Both the position numbers and the translations under genes were made by a program. 64,000 nucleotides of DNA from Candidatus Gastranaerophilales bacterium (GTDB taxonomy: Bacteria > Cyanobacteriota > Vampirovibrionia > Gastranaerophilales > Gastranaerophilaceae), in contig CALVEC010000011.1 of assembly GCA_944326475.1 (NCBI GenBank), positions 1-64,000 on the forward strand. The letters run 5' to 3'. Shown piece after piece: positions 23,735 through 32,797 of the stretch. The notes under the pieces were generated by a model. That model had not been told where the DNA came from, ran no database searches, and saw nothing but the letters and a program-made list of their open reading frames with translations. Within the stretch, counting starts at the first letter, position 1. The number at the start of each line of letters is the position of its first letter.

Positions 23735-24991
23735 TTGGAAAATGCAAAAATAACCAAACTTATATTACTGGCTCTAATTTTAGGGATAATTTCGGGAATA
23801 TTGCTGCCTGATTTTTCCGTAAAACTCGCACCGCTTGCGACCATGTTTTTAAATATGGTCAAAATGATAATTGCTCCGCTTTTGTTTGCAACGCTTGTGA
23901 TAGGGATTGCAGGTCACGGCGACATAAAAAGCCTCGGGAAAATAGGCATAAAAACTATTGTATACTTTGAGGTTGTAACAACATTCGCTCTTGTGATAGG
24001 TCTTGTTGTCGGTCACTATGTCCAGCCGGGAGCGGGCATGGAAAATTCAATTCACGTGTCCTCCGGAGCAATGGATATGGTAAACACAATGAGTGCAAAA
24101 TCACATAGCACACTGATGGATATGATTGTTGATATTTTCCCTCAGAGTGTCATAAAATCAATGGCTGATGGGAATTTGCTGCAGATTGTTGTTTTTAGTA
24201 TATTTTTTGCGCTTGCGGTTTGTGCTTGCGGTCAAAAAGCAAAGCCGGTACTTGATATTTTACATTCCTTATCATCAATAATGTTTAAATTTACCGAGTA
24301 TGTAATGTGGTTTGCACCCATCGGTGTTTTTGCGGCTCTGGCAAGCACTATCGGAAGCAGCGGTATAGGAATACTCAAAAGTTATGTTAAAATAATATTC
24401 TCAATGTATTTTGCGCTTGTTATATTTTTATGCTTTATTGTTTTTATTGTTTGCAAATACGTAAAAGTTCCGTTCAAAGGTCTTTTTAATGCGATAAAAG
24501 CTCCGGCATTGCTGGCTTTCTCAACCTCAAGCTCAGAAGCGGCGCTGCCTAAGGCAATGGAAGAAATGGAAAAATTCGGTGTGCCTAAGAACATAGTAGG
24601 ATTCGTTATGCCGACCGGATATACTTTTAATCTTGACGGAAGCACACTCTATCTTTCTATGGCGGTGTTGTTTTCAACGCAGCTTGTAGGAATCGATTTG
24701 ACATTAAAGCAGCAGATTATTATTATGCTTGCTCTTATGTTCACAAGCAAAGGAGTTGCCGGCGTACCCAGAGTGTCGCTTGTCGTTCTTGCCGGAACGC
24801 TTTCAAGCTTTGGGTACCCTCTAATCGGCGTGGCGATTTTGCTCGGTATAGAACAAATTCTCGATATGGGAAGAACAACGGTAAATCTTATCGGAAACTG
24901 TCTTGCAACAATCTTCATCTCTAAATGGGAAAATGAATTTGATTACGAACGAATGAATAAATATATAGAATCAAAAGAAGCACAGACTTAA
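23735..24991 (+). CDS. Na+/H+:dicarboxylate (DAACS) symporter
   Basis: Secondary transporter of the GltP/DctA family, importing glutamate, aspartate or C4-dicarboxylates with cations. 418 residues, about eight transmembrane segments and two re-entrant loops. The re-entrant motif AFSTSSSEAALP (near 265-276) and the TM7 NLDGSTLYLSMAV region match the substrate site; DMGRTTVNLIGNC near 375 supplies the conserved Asp and Asn. TTG start with a GGGAGAA upstream; no in-frame ATG near. It has its own promoter (TATAAT near 23,699) and a terminator downstream. Confidence 0.92.
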   Translation: MENAKITKLILLALILGIISGILLPDFSVKLAPLATMFLNMVKMIIAPLLFATLVIGIAGHGDIKSLGKIGIKTIVYFEVVTTFALVIGLVVGHYVQPGAGMENSIHVSSGAMDMVNTMSAKSHSTLMDMIVDIFPQSVIKSMADGNLLQIVVFSIFFALAVCACGQKAKPVLDILHSLSSIMFKFTEYVMWFAPIGVFAALASTIGSSGIGILKSYVKIIFSMYFALVIFLCFIVFIVCKYVKVPFKGLFNAIKAPALLAFSTSSSEAALPKAMEEMEKFGVPKNIVGFVMPTGYTFNLDGSTLYLSMAVLFSTQLVGIDLTLKQQIIIMLALMFTSKGVAGVPRVSLVVLAGTLSSFGYPLIGVAILLGIEQILDMGRTTVNLIGNCLATIFISKWENEFDYERMNKYIESKEAQT

Positions 24992-25039
24992 AATAATTGA
25001 TAATGGGAAAGGTATACATTTTCTTTACTCCCAAACAAA

Positions 25040-25062
25040 AAGCCCTTAAAAAGGGCTTAATA
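25040..25062. terminator. bidirectional terminator between the symporter and flagellar genes
   Basis: AAGCCCTT-AAA-AAGGGCTT with A/T-rich flanks on both sides, in the gap between converging genes. It can serve both strands. Confidence 0.8.
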
Positions 25063-25121
25063 AATTAGGATTATTGTTTATAAATTTTGCCATCTTGCTA
25101 AAAATTCACGCAGACATTGCA

Positions 25122-25958
25122 TTATGAAGAAATCAGCTCAAGAATAGATTGCAGGAGCTGTTTGTTTGTTTGAATAATCTTACTCGAAACATCCAGCTGC
25201 ATTTTTGCCTGCTGATAGTAAGCAATATTCGCTTTAAAGTCGCAGTTTGACATTTCAAGCAGCCCGCCTCTGACTTCACCTCTGCCGACAACTGGAGAGC
25301 CGGATTCTTCTGTTTCAATAAACTCGCCGGGGCGAATTTCATAAAGACCTTCCGGATTGTGAAAGTTCATTACAGCCAGCTTGTACAAAGGCACCATTGT
25401 TTTTCCGCCGTCTGATTTTCCGTAAAGAATGCCTTCTTCTTTTATTTCAAACTCGTCATATTTCCCTAAGTATTTACCGTTATTGGGGTCAATCCAGAGC
25501 TTTATGTTTGTGGTCGGGATATTGACCGCACCGCCTTTTATACCTGTTTCAGCATAAATATCGGCATCAACCGGTTTTGTCCCCTGCATAATCTCACCTT
25601 TGTCATTGAGAATATAGCCCTGCACGGTTAAACCGCCCGGGTTTCTGTATACACCTTCTTTGTCAAAAGTAAATTCACCGAGCCTTGAGTAAACGATTTT
25701 TCCGTCATCGCGTCTCAGGGTAAAGTAGCCTTCACCCTCAAGAAATACGTTTTCATTAGAGGTACCGGGAGTTGATTTGCCCTGTCCCGTATTTTTGTTC
25801 ATTGTGTCAACAATCGCGGAGTTTAAAAAAGTTTTAAACGTCGCCTGAGTTTCACGATACCCCGGCGTGTATATATTCATAAGGTTTTCTCCGACTGCAT
25901 CAATCCAGTCTGAGGTTGCCATTTGCGTATTCAGCGCGTTTACAAAAGAGTCGTTCAT
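25122..25958 (-). CDS. flagellar hook-basal body rod protein (FlgF/FlgG-like)
   Basis: 278 residues with the rod-protein layout: N-terminal helix region (ENLMNIYTPGYRETQATF, equivalent to the ANN/T-GF segment), a beta domain starting at FLEGEGYFTLRRDDG, and a C-terminal coiled-coil with GGLLEMSNCDFKANIAYYQQ, the counterpart of the G-x-LE-x-SNV motif. FlgF, FlgG and short FlgE proteins are close relatives, so the exact rod position is uncertain. Start ATG has AAGGAGAG upstream. It is three bases downstream of the fliK-like gene, so it is in the fliJ-fliK-flg operon. Confidence 0.85.
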   Translation of the reverse strand: MNDSFVNALNTQMATSDWIDAVGENLMNIYTPGYRETQATFKTFLNSAIVDTMNKNTGQGKSTPGTSNENVFLEGEGYFTLRRDDGKIVYSRLGEFTFDKEGVYRNPGGLTVQGYILNDKGEIMQGTKPVDADIYAETGIKGGAVNIPTTNIKLWIDPNNGKYLGKYDEFEIKEEGILYGKSDGGKTMVPLYKLAVMNFHNPEGLYEIRPGEFIETEESGSPVVGRGEVRGGLLEMSNCDFKANIAYYQQAKMQLDVSSKIIQTNKQLLQSILELISS

Positions 25959-25961
25959 GTA

Positions 25962-26723
25962 TTACTCTCCTTCATTATTTTGTTTTTTATTCTGATTGTT
26001 ATTCTGGTTGTTTTTTGATTGTCTGTATAAAATGTCATTATATCCGATATTCTGGTCGTCCAGCCTCTGTTTTAAGAACCTGATATTGTTCCTTAAGTAT
26101 TCTTCAACGGCTTTGTCGCCAGGAATAAATTCTGCGGAGACTTTCCCTTTTTTATCAACTTTGAGAATCACTGAAACATTTCCGTCAAAATCGATTCTGA
26201 CCGGCTTACCTTCCTCGTAAGCCTTGTTTACAAGGTCTATTAAAACTTTTGAAGTCTGCTGTGTTTTGTATGTCGGACCGATTTCGTCAGAAAATTTTAT
26301 TAAATCTGTCTTGCCGTTATTGTTTTGAACTGCAAATTGTTTGTTCTCAACAAGATCCGAGAAAAATTTTGCATCTTCTTTGCTTATTTTTACAGTGTCA
26401 TAGTTAAACAACGAGCTGTACTTGTTTTTCAGAGAACTTCCGACATCAAATCCGAATTTGTCAACGTAGTTTTGATTAAGCTGTTCGTTATTTAACTGCA
26501 TGTTCTGGTTTTGAATATTTTGCTGTTCAGCAGAGATTTTGTCCGTATCTTGCGGCTCCAAAAGTTTTTTAAACTCACTGTCTTTTTTGCTGTTTGTTTT
26601 TTCAGCAGACTCAGGACTGTTTTTTTCTGAAACAGAAGACTGCTTTTCTGTTGTCTCAACCTGAGTTTCAGTTTGAGTTTGCCGGGTAGTCTCTATTGTC
26701 TGTGTATTGCTGCTGATATTCAT
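25962..26723 (-). CDS. FliK-like flagellar hook-length control protein
   Basis: 253 residues. The first ~75 are Gln/Thr/Glu-rich and low-complexity, as in FliK; a folded C-terminal part (about 160-235) has the FliK-type pattern RIDFDGNVSVILKVDKKG followed by a helix with LRNNIRFLKQRL. The tail is Asn/Gln-rich. FliK measures hook length and switches export specificity. The call rests on the C-terminal pattern and on the location between fliJ and a rod gene. Its start overlaps the end of fliJ by 56 bases, indicating translational coupling. Confidence 0.7.
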   Translation of the reverse strand: MNISSNTQTIETTRQTQTETQVETTEKQSSVSEKNSPESAEKTNSKKDSEFKKLLEPQDTDKISAEQQNIQNQNMQLNNEQLNQNYVDKFGFDVGSSLKNKYSSLFNYDTVKISKEDAKFFSDLVENKQFAVQNNNGKTDLIKFSDEIGPTYKTQQTSKVLIDLVNKAYEEGKPVRIDFDGNVSVILKVDKKGKVSAEFIPGDKAVEEYLRNNIRFLKQRLDDQNIGYNDILYRQSKNNQNNNQNKKQNNEGE

Positions 26724-27216
26724 TGTCTTGTCCTTTTATCAAACGGAGTTCTTCCTGGGATAATAACATTTCTTCTTCTTCTTTTGCTTCCTTCGTTCTT
26801 GCAAAATATTTTTGCACTGCAACTTCGGAAAGTCTTTTGAGTTCTGCTTGTTTTTCTTCTTCTATGTAAGCTTCGCGGGCGTGTTCTTTGTGTTTTTCAA
26901 GAACTTTGACCGCTTTCTCGAGTTCTCTGAGTTTGTCTTTTTCAATTTCTAAAGCCTCAAGAGCTTTTTGGCGATCCATTTCAAGATTTTCACCTTTTAC
27001 GTAAAGGTGTTTTAAATAGGTGTCATAAGACTCGTACATCATAAAGTCCGCCTGACGCATATTTATTCTTGTTTCCGCAATTTCTTTGTTGTTCCTTTCT
27101 ATCAAAGCCTCTATCTTCAAAACTACCGCCTGGGCTTTTCGCACTTCTTGCAGTTGTTCTTCTTTTTTTCTGATTCTGAAGTCCAGAATTTTTTGTAATC
27201 TGTAACGAAAAGGCAT
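26668..27216 (-). CDS. fliJ: flagellar export chaperone/coiled-coil protein FliJ
   Basis: 182 residues, almost entirely one coiled-coil pair. The N-terminus MPFRYRLQKILDFRIRKKEE is typical FliJ (F-x-Y-x-L-x-x-ld). FliJ is a stalk-like component of the export ATPase and escorts chaperones. Start at ATG 27216; no strong Shine-Dalgarno is seen. It heads the minus-strand operon with the fliK-like and rod genes. Confidence 0.85.
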   Translation of the reverse strand: MPFRYRLQKILDFRIRKKEEQLQEVRKAQAVVLKIEALIERNNKEIAETRINMRQADFMMYESYDTYLKHLYVKGENLEMDRQKALEALEIEKDKLRELEKAVKVLEKHKEHAREAYIEEEKQAELKRLSEVAVQKYFARTKEAKEEEEMLLSQEELRLIKGQDNEYQQQYTDNRDYPANSN

Positions 27217-27542
27217 GATTGTACTAACTTACACTGATACATTTTGATTATGTCAGACAAAAAGCATAGGCACCACGTCTTTTTAGATGATTATGTTTTA
27301 ATTATTTTTTTGACAAAGTCAAGTTTTGTTTGCCGGCTGGGGAATAAAACAAGCTTAAAACAGTCCGTTCCCATATCCCAAAGAGATGGGGTATAAGGGA
27401 ATGGGAGTATATACTAACCCCTTTCCCTAAGGAGAAATGGAAAATAATTTAAGGGTATTGTTAATAGCTATGTCTCATATAATTTATGCGCCGGCGCAAA
27501 AGTATGATATAATCAGATTAATTATTTTAAATGAGGGAATTT
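27217..27542. other. intergenic region between fliJ and the synthase gene
   Basis: About 325 bases without a gene. It contains the hairpin repeat copy 2 (27,373-27,394) and the promoter of the synthase (TGaTATAAT, TATAAT at 27,508-27,513). No sigma-28 promoter is visible upstream of fliJ. Confidence 0.5.
27373..27394. repeat. hairpin repeat, copy 2 (loop AAGAGA)
   Basis: ATATCCCA-AAGAGA-TGGGGTAT, an 8-bp stem with one G-T wobble, with an outer TCCCAT/ATGGGA pair. It shares TCCCAAAGAGATGGG with copy 1 at 136-150 while the outer stem bases differ but still pair. Confidence 0.5.
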
Positions 27543-28859
27543 ATGAGCAGCGCTGAAAACAAAATCTATTTCGTAGACGTTACCAACAGAGACGGGGTTC
27601 AAACCTCGCGTTTGGGGCTTGCAAAATTGCAAAAAACAATTATAAACCTTATGCTTGACGATATGGGAATTACTCAATCTGAATTTGGTTTTCCGATAAC
27701 AAGACACGAACTTAACTACCTGAATGGCAACCTTGAACTCGTGGACAGAGGTGTTATTACAAAAACGAAGCTGTCCGGTTGGATGAGAGCGCTGGCAAGT
27801 GATGTTGTTCAGTCTTTTCAAAATGTGCCCAGATTGAAATACGTAAACCTTTCCCAATCTACCTCGGATCAAATGATTAACGGTAAATACGGCGGTAAGA
27901 AAACAAGAGAAGATATAATAAAAATGACCTGTGAAGCTGTTGAAGCTGCTGTAACATGCGGTGCCGAGATTATCGGAGTAAACGCGGAAGATGCATCCAG
28001 GACTGATTTAGACTTTCTTATAAAATTTGCCAAAGAAGCAAAAGCTGCAGGTGCAAAACGTTTCAGATACTGCGATACCCTTGGCTATAACGACCCGCAT
28101 TCCGCTTATCAAAGAATATTTGAAATAGCAAAAGCAACGGAAATGGATATGGAAATGCATTTCCACAATGATTTGGGCATGGCAACAGGCTGTTCGGTTT
28201 TAGGTGCAAAAGCAGCGGTTGATGCAGGTGTTGACGCTTATATAAATACCGCGGTTAACGGCATGGGGGAAAGAGCCGGCAATGCCGATTTGATATCTTG
28301 TCTTTTGGCTGTGCTTAAATCCAGCGGATTTGCCGGTAAATATAAAATTGATGAAAAAATAGACCTTTCAAAAGCCTGGAAGCTTGCAAAATACACTGCT
28401 TATGCATTCGGGGTGCCTATTCCTATTAACCAGCCCGCTGTGGGAAGCAATGCTTTTGCCCATGAATCGGGAATACACGCGGATGGCGCACTGAAAGACA
28501 GAAGAAATTATGAACTGTACGATTTTGAGGAACTCGGCAGAGGGGAGCCGGAGATTGTTGAAACAGGTCGAATGATTACAGTCGGAGAATACGGTGGTAT
28601 CAAGGGATTTAGAAATGTATATAAAAACCTTGAGCTTGAGTTTCATGACGAAGATGAAGCCAGAAATATTCTTGAATTAGCCCGTTATGCAAACGTACAC
28701 ACACAAAAACCTCTTACAGCAAGCGAACTCAGATTTATTTATTATTATCCTGACATAGCTGCAAAAATAATGACGGTTACACCGTATTATGCACCGACAG
28801 GCGAGTTGAAAAAGCGTATTGACGCACATGAAGAAGTCCTCCCGTCAAATATTATTTAG
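27543..28859 (+). CDS. DRE-TIM metallolyase: Re-citrate/homocitrate synthase-like
   Basis: Claisen-type synthase of the isopropylmalate/homocitrate synthase family, which joins acetyl-CoA to a 2-oxoacid. 438 residues with a TIM barrel (about 10-290): VDVTNRDGVQT near the N-terminus is the DRE-like metal site, MEMHFHNDLG supplies the metal-binding HxH, and GMGERAGNAD closes the barrel. The tail lacks the regulatory LeuA domain of leucine-sensitive IPM synthases. The N-terminus reads more like the citrate (Re)-synthase group of anaerobes than like LeuA; homocitrate synthase remains possible. ATG 27543 has GAGGG five bases upstream; ATG 27531 is less likely. Confidence 0.8.
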   Translation: MSSAENKIYFVDVTNRDGVQTSRLGLAKLQKTIINLMLDDMGITQSEFGFPITRHELNYLNGNLELVDRGVITKTKLSGWMRALASDVVQSFQNVPRLKYVNLSQSTSDQMINGKYGGKKTREDIIKMTCEAVEAAVTCGAEIIGVNAEDASRTDLDFLIKFAKEAKAAGAKRFRYCDTLGYNDPHSAYQRIFEIAKATEMDMEMHFHNDLGMATGCSVLGAKAAVDAGVDAYINTAVNGMGERAGNADLISCLLAVLKSSGFAGKYKIDEKIDLSKAWKLAKYTAYAFGVPIPINQPAVGSNAFAHESGIHADGALKDRRNYELYDFEELGRGEPEIVETGRMITVGEYGGIKGFRNVYKNLELEFHDEDEARNILELARYANVHTQKPLTASELRFIYYYPDIAAKIMTVTPYYAPTGELKKRIDAHEEVLPSNII

Positions 28860-28889
28860 ATTTGTATTTAAAAATATCTTATAAATCCT

Positions 28890-29095
28890 TTTATTGCCTG
28901 AGAGCGACCTCGCTTGCAGAAGCGCTGCACTGAGTGCGAGCGGCACGAGTCAGACATTTTGCACTCTGTCTCAGAAACAATTAAGTATTGTTTCTGAGAG
29001 GTAGACCCCATATGCTTGTTGCTTGTGCCGGTATTATAAAAATAAACGTTGAACTTGTTTTATGCATAAGTTCAATAAGTTACCGGGGCAGTTGA
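28890..29095. ncRNA. candidate structured non-coding RNA or leader between the synthase and ppdK
   Basis: Dense secondary-structure potential in a 360-base gene-free gap: CTCGC/GCGAG enclosing GCAG/CTGC (28,909-28,940), AGACA/TGTCT (about 28,952-28,971), a 12-bp perfect stem CTCAGAAACAAT/ATTGTTTCTGAG with loop TAAGT (28,970-28,998), TTGAACTT/AAGTTCAA (about 29,050-29,076) and a long-range CCGGTA/TACCGG. I could not match it to tmRNA, RNase P, SRP, 6S or common riboswitch consensus. Strand and limits are uncertain. Confidence 0.4.
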
Positions 29096-29223
29096 CTATA
29101 TCAAAAATATGAATTTACGCAACAAAAAGTATTTGTAAGAAAAGTATTTTTGTGGTAGGCTTTGACTGTGTATTTAAATGGTTTTTTATATACTTACTCA
29201 GTTTATTTAAAAGGAGAACAAAC

Positions 29224-31893
29224 ATGACAGAAAAACGAGTATGGTTATTTGAAGAAGGCAACGCAGACATGCGTAACCTCCTTGGCGGTAAAGGTGCAAA
29301 CCTTGCTGAAATGACGAATTTGGGATTGCCGGTACCTCCGGGGTTAACAATCACAACAGAAACCTGTATGGATTACATAAATCACGGCAACAAAATGCCG
29401 GCAGGTGTTATGGATGAAGTTAAGGCAGCTTTGAAAAAAGTTGAAGAAAAAGCAGGAAAAAAATTCGGCGATGCTGAAAATCCGCTTCTTGTTTCAGTTC
29501 GTTCAGGCGCAAGACTTTCAATGCCCGGTATGATGGAAACAATCCTTAACCTCGGTATGAACGACCAGACAGTTGAAGGTATGATTAAACTTACCAACAA
29601 CCCGAGATTCTGCTACGATTCTTACAGACGTTTCTTAACTATGTTTGGTTCTGTAGCTTGGGATATCGAAAGAAGCAAATTTGAAGACTTCATTGATAAA
29701 ATTAAAGAAGAAAAAGGCTACAAACTCGATACTGAATTAACGGCAGAAGACTGGAAATCATTAATTGAACCTTACAAAGCGTTAATCAAAGCGGAAACAG
29801 GAAAAGATTTTCCGCAAGATCCGTTTGTACAGCTTGAAGAAGCTATTGAAGCAGTATTCCGTTCCTGGAATATTCCGAGAGCTGTTGCATACAGAAACCA
29901 CTATAAAATTGACCACAACTACGGTACCGCTGTAAACGTACAAACAATGGTATTCGGAAACATGGGTGACGACTGTGCTACAGGCGTTTCCTTTACAAGA
30001 AACCCCTCCACCGGTGAAAACAAATTCTACGGTGAATACTTAACAAATGCACAGGGTGAAGATGTTGTTGCCGGTATCAGAACACCTCATCCGATTGCTG
30101 ATCTGGAAAAAGAAATGCCAGAGCAGTACAAACAGTACGTTGAAATCGCTAAAAAACTTGAAGAAGGCTACAAAGATGTTCAGGATATGGAATTTACAAT
30201 TGAAAAAGGTAAACTCTATATTCTCCAGACCAGAAACGGAAAAAGAACAGCTAAAGCCGGCGTAAGAATCGCTGTTGAAATGGCAGAAGAAGGTATTATT
30301 TCAAAAGAAAGAGCAATTGAACTTGTTGACGCAAACCAGCTTTATCAGGTATTGCTTCCTGACTTTGATCCGGCTGCTAAAAAAGAAGCACACAGAATTG
30401 CACAAGGTCTTGCTGCATCACCGGGTGCGGCTGTCGGTAAAGTTGTATTTGACACAGAAGAAGCTGCACAACGCGGTAATGCAGGCGAAAAAGTTATACT
30501 CGTACGTTTGGAAACTTGCCCGGACGATATCCACGGTATGATTGCTTCTCAAGGTGTATTGACACTCAGAGGCGGTATGACTTCTCACGCAGCAGTTGTT
30601 GCAAAAGGTATGGGTAAACCTTGTGTAGCAGGATGTGAAGACTTAAAAATCGACCTTAAAAACGAAACTTTGACTGATGCAAGCGGTCAGGTATACCATA
30701 AAAATGATATCATCTCTCTCGACGGCGGTACAGGCGAAGTTATGGCAGGCTCTGTACATCTTATTCCGCCCAAAATGGATGAAAACTTCCAGAAACTGTT
30801 CCACTGGGTTAACAACGTTAAAAGACTCGGTGTTCGTGCTAACGCAGATACTCCGGCAGATGTTGCAAAAGCTCTTGAATTTGGCGCAGAAGGTGTTGGT
30901 CTTTGCAGAACAGAACACATGTTTATGGCTCCTGAAAGACTGCCTTGGGTTCAAAAAATGATTATTGCAGAAAATGTTGAAAAGAGAAAAGAAGCACTTT
31001 CTCACCTTCTTCCTATGCAGTATCAGGATTTCTACGATATGTTTAAAGCGATGGGCGAAAAACCGATGACTATTCGTCTTCTCGACCCGCCGCTTCATGA
31101 GTTCCTTCCTTCAAAAGAAGAATTGATTGCTACAGTAGCAAGAAAGAAAGCTTTGAACGAAGACTGCAAACAGGATGAAGATATGCTTCACCTCGTTGAA
31201 TCTATGTCAGAATTGAACCCGATGATGGGTCTTCGCGGATGCCGTCTTGGTTTGACATGGCCCGAAATCAATGAAATGCAGGCAAGAGCTATCTTCTCAG
31301 CTGCTTGTGACTTGAAAAAAGAAGGTCTTGACGTAAAACCTGAAGTTATGATTCCGCTCGTCGGTCATGTTAACGAACTCAAAGAAGCAAGAGCAGTTGT
31401 TGAAAAAGTAGCTAAAGAAGTTATGGATGAAAAAGGCATAACTGTTGAATATAAAATCGGTACAATGATTGAAATTCCGCGTGCTGCTTTGACTGCTGAC
31501 AAAATTGCAGAATATGCAGAGTTCTTCTCGTTCGGTACAAATGACCTGACTCAGATGACATTCGGATATTCAAGAGACGATGCAGAAGGTAAATTCCTCA
31601 AGAAATACGTTGATAACAAAATCCTTCCAGCCAACCCGTTCTCTACACTGGATCAGGAAGGCGTCGGTCAGTTGATGCAGATTGCGCTTGAAAAAGCACT
31701 TCCTGTAAGACCTGATCTTAAGCGCGGTATCTGCGGTGAACACGGCGGAGATCCGGAATCAGTTAAGTTCTGCCACAGAATTGGCTTGAACTATGTTTCC
31801 TGCTCACCGTTTAGAGTTCCGCAAGCAAGACTTGCTGCAGCTCAGGCAGTTATTGAAGAAAATAAATGCAAAGAAGCTTGCGCTTGCAAGTAG
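29224..31893 (+). CDS. ppdK: pyruvate, phosphate dikinase
   Basis: PPDK interconverts pyruvate + ATP + phosphate with phosphoenolpyruvate + AMP + PPi. 889 residues, the family's normal length. N-terminal ATP-grasp domain (VRSGARLSMPGMMETILNLG), central swivelling domain with GGMTSHAAVV carrying the phosphorylated H455, and C-terminal PEP/pyruvate barrel with catalytic C837 (GICGEHGGDPESV). ATG 29224 follows AAGGAG; a longer frame from 29152 is not used because it overlaps the leader. The codon use is markedly biased to common codons, suggesting high expression. A strong terminator follows. Confidence 0.98.
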   Translation: MTEKRVWLFEEGNADMRNLLGGKGANLAEMTNLGLPVPPGLTITTETCMDYINHGNKMPAGVMDEVKAALKKVEEKAGKKFGDAENPLLVSVRSGARLSMPGMMETILNLGMNDQTVEGMIKLTNNPRFCYDSYRRFLTMFGSVAWDIERSKFEDFIDKIKEEKGYKLDTELTAEDWKSLIEPYKALIKAETGKDFPQDPFVQLEEAIEAVFRSWNIPRAVAYRNHYKIDHNYGTAVNVQTMVFGNMGDDCATGVSFTRNPSTGENKFYGEYLTNAQGEDVVAGIRTPHPIADLEKEMPEQYKQYVEIAKKLEEGYKDVQDMEFTIEKGKLYILQTRNGKRTAKAGVRIAVEMAEEGIISKERAIELVDANQLYQVLLPDFDPAAKKEAHRIAQGLAASPGAAVGKVVFDTEEAAQRGNAGEKVILVRLETCPDDIHGMIASQGVLTLRGGMTSHAAVVAKGMGKPCVAGCEDLKIDLKNETLTDASGQVYHKNDIISLDGGTGEVMAGSVHLIPPKMDENFQKLFHWVNNVKRLGVRANADTPADVAKALEFGAEGVGLCRTEHMFMAPERLPWVQKMIIAENVEKRKEALSHLLPMQYQDFYDMFKAMGEKPMTIRLLDPPLHEFLPSKEELIATVARKKALNEDCKQDEDMLHLVESMSELNPMMGLRGCRLGLTWPEINEMQARAIFSAACDLKKEGLDVKPEVMIPLVGHVNELKEARAVVEKVAKEVMDEKGITVEYKIGTMIEIPRAALTADKIAEYAEFFSFGTNDLTQMTFGYSRDDAEGKFLKKYVDNKILPANPFSTLDQEGVGQLMQIALEKALPVRPDLKRGICGEHGGDPESVKFCHRIGLNYVSCSPFRVPQARLAAAQAVIEENKCKEACACK

Positions 31894-31906
31894 TCTTAAA
31901 TTAAAC

Positions 31907-31946
31907 AAAGAGCCCTGATTGAAAAATCAGGGTTCTTTGTTTTTTT
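31907..31946 (+). terminator. ppdK terminator
   Basis: AAAGAGCCCTGATT / AATCAGGGTTCTTT stem (one G-T wobble) with loop GAAA, followed by G and a run of seven or more Ts. Strong intrinsic terminator. Confidence 0.92.
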
Positions 31947-32219
31947 ATTCAAAATTTGAGAGCATTTTTATAATGACTTGGTGCATAGGTATTTAAACTT
32001 GCAAAAATGCTTAAAGAGAGATATTGCTTTTAATATGGTTTACGTATTATCGAAACTCTGAAAAACGCTTATAACCTATATAAACAGCAAACTCATACCG
32101 AACAGAGAAAATTATTAAATTACTTACTATCGAACTGCAAGTTAGAAGGCAGAAAGGTAAGCTATGACTATAACTTACCTTTCTCATATTTCGTAAATTT
32201 TGACTCTTGTCGCAAAAAA
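31947..32219. other. intergenic region with an 11-bp inverted repeat near tRNA-Arg
   Basis: About 270 bases without a gene. It holds a perfect 11-bp inverted repeat AGAAAGGTAAG/CTTACCTTTCT (32,151-32,184) and, next to it, TTAGAAGGCAGA (about 32,142-32,153), a 12-base copy of part of the anticodon arm of the adjacent tRNA-Arg. No integrase gene is nearby. Also a TTGTCGCAA at 32,207-32,215, shared with other sites in the island. Confidence 0.4.
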
Positions 32220-32293
32220 TACGCCTGCCGCGATTCGAACGCGGGACCCTCTGCTTAGAAGGCAGATGCTCTATCCAGCTGAGCTACAGACGC
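32220..32293 (-). tRNA. tRNA-Arg (anticodon TCT)
   Basis: Cloverleaf with acceptor stem GCGTCTG/CAGGCGT (a terminal G-T wobble), D-arm AGCTCAGCTGG, anticodon stem-loop CTGCCTTCTAAGCAG with anticodon TCT, and T-arm CGCGTTCGAATCGCG. 74 bases, discriminator A; CCA is not encoded. Flanks the accessory island that starts downstream. Confidence 0.97.
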
Positions 32294-32510
32294 ATTTATT
32301 ATCTATTATGACCTTTGAATATTTGCAGGCGGTTTTGTTAAAAAACCGTGAATAATGCTCACTTATCCTACAGACATCAAGGTATCTATATAATATTTAT
32401 AACATATAAATTTTTTCATGCAATATTTAATCTAATTTTTTTCACTACTTTACAATTAAACTTTTTTTGATTAATATAATTATATCCAATCGAGCTGAAA
32501 ATACTCTTAA

Positions 32511-32601
32511 GGAGGAGTGCCAGAGCGGTTGATTGGAGCAGTCTTGAAAACTGTCGTACGTTTATAGCGTACCGTGGGTTCGAATCCCACCTCCTCCTCC
32601 A
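32511..32601 (+). tRNA. tRNA-Ser (anticodon TGA)
   Basis: Class II tRNA with long variable arm (GTACG...CGTAC). Acceptor stem GGAGGAG/CTCCTCC, anticodon loop CTTGAAAA with anticodon TGA, T-arm GTGGGTTCGAATCCCAC. The 3' end reads T then CCA, so the CCA appears encoded; a T at the discriminator position is unusual for serine (normally G), so the exact 3' end may be off by a base or so. Confidence 0.93.
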
Positions 32602-32606
32602 TTTTG

Positions 32607-32632
32607 AAAGAGCCTAAAAAGGCTCTTTTTTA
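32607..32632 (+). terminator. terminator after tRNA-Ser
   Basis: AAAGAGCC-TAAAAA-GGCTCTTTTTT, a compact stem followed by Ts just past the tRNA-Ser 3' end. Confidence 0.85.
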
Positions 32633-32797
32633 GTGCGTTTTAGCCGAGTTGTCGATGTACTTTTTTGTCCAGATTAATTTGTACGGATAGATAGATTATT
32701 TTGCTAAAGTTGGCTTTGTGTAGGTATTTTGCTGTCGAAAAAATTGAGTTTACTGTATTTTAATGTCCGGTTTGTTAATTTTGTAACCAGCAACTTA

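Noticed and set aside
28890-29095. TPP riboswitch or tmRNA in the structured gap.
   Set aside because: Only the CTGAGA string resembles TPP; the required GAACCTGA and downstream elements are absent, and no tmRNA ends are present.
29152-29223. Longer start for PPDK.
   Set aside because: The AAGGAG site and the PPDK family N-terminus place the start at 29224; the upstream codons are leader sequence.
32142-32184. Phage attachment site next to tRNA-Arg.
   Set aside because: Only 12 bases repeat the tRNA and no integrase or second site is seen, so I keep it as a weak hint within the island finding.
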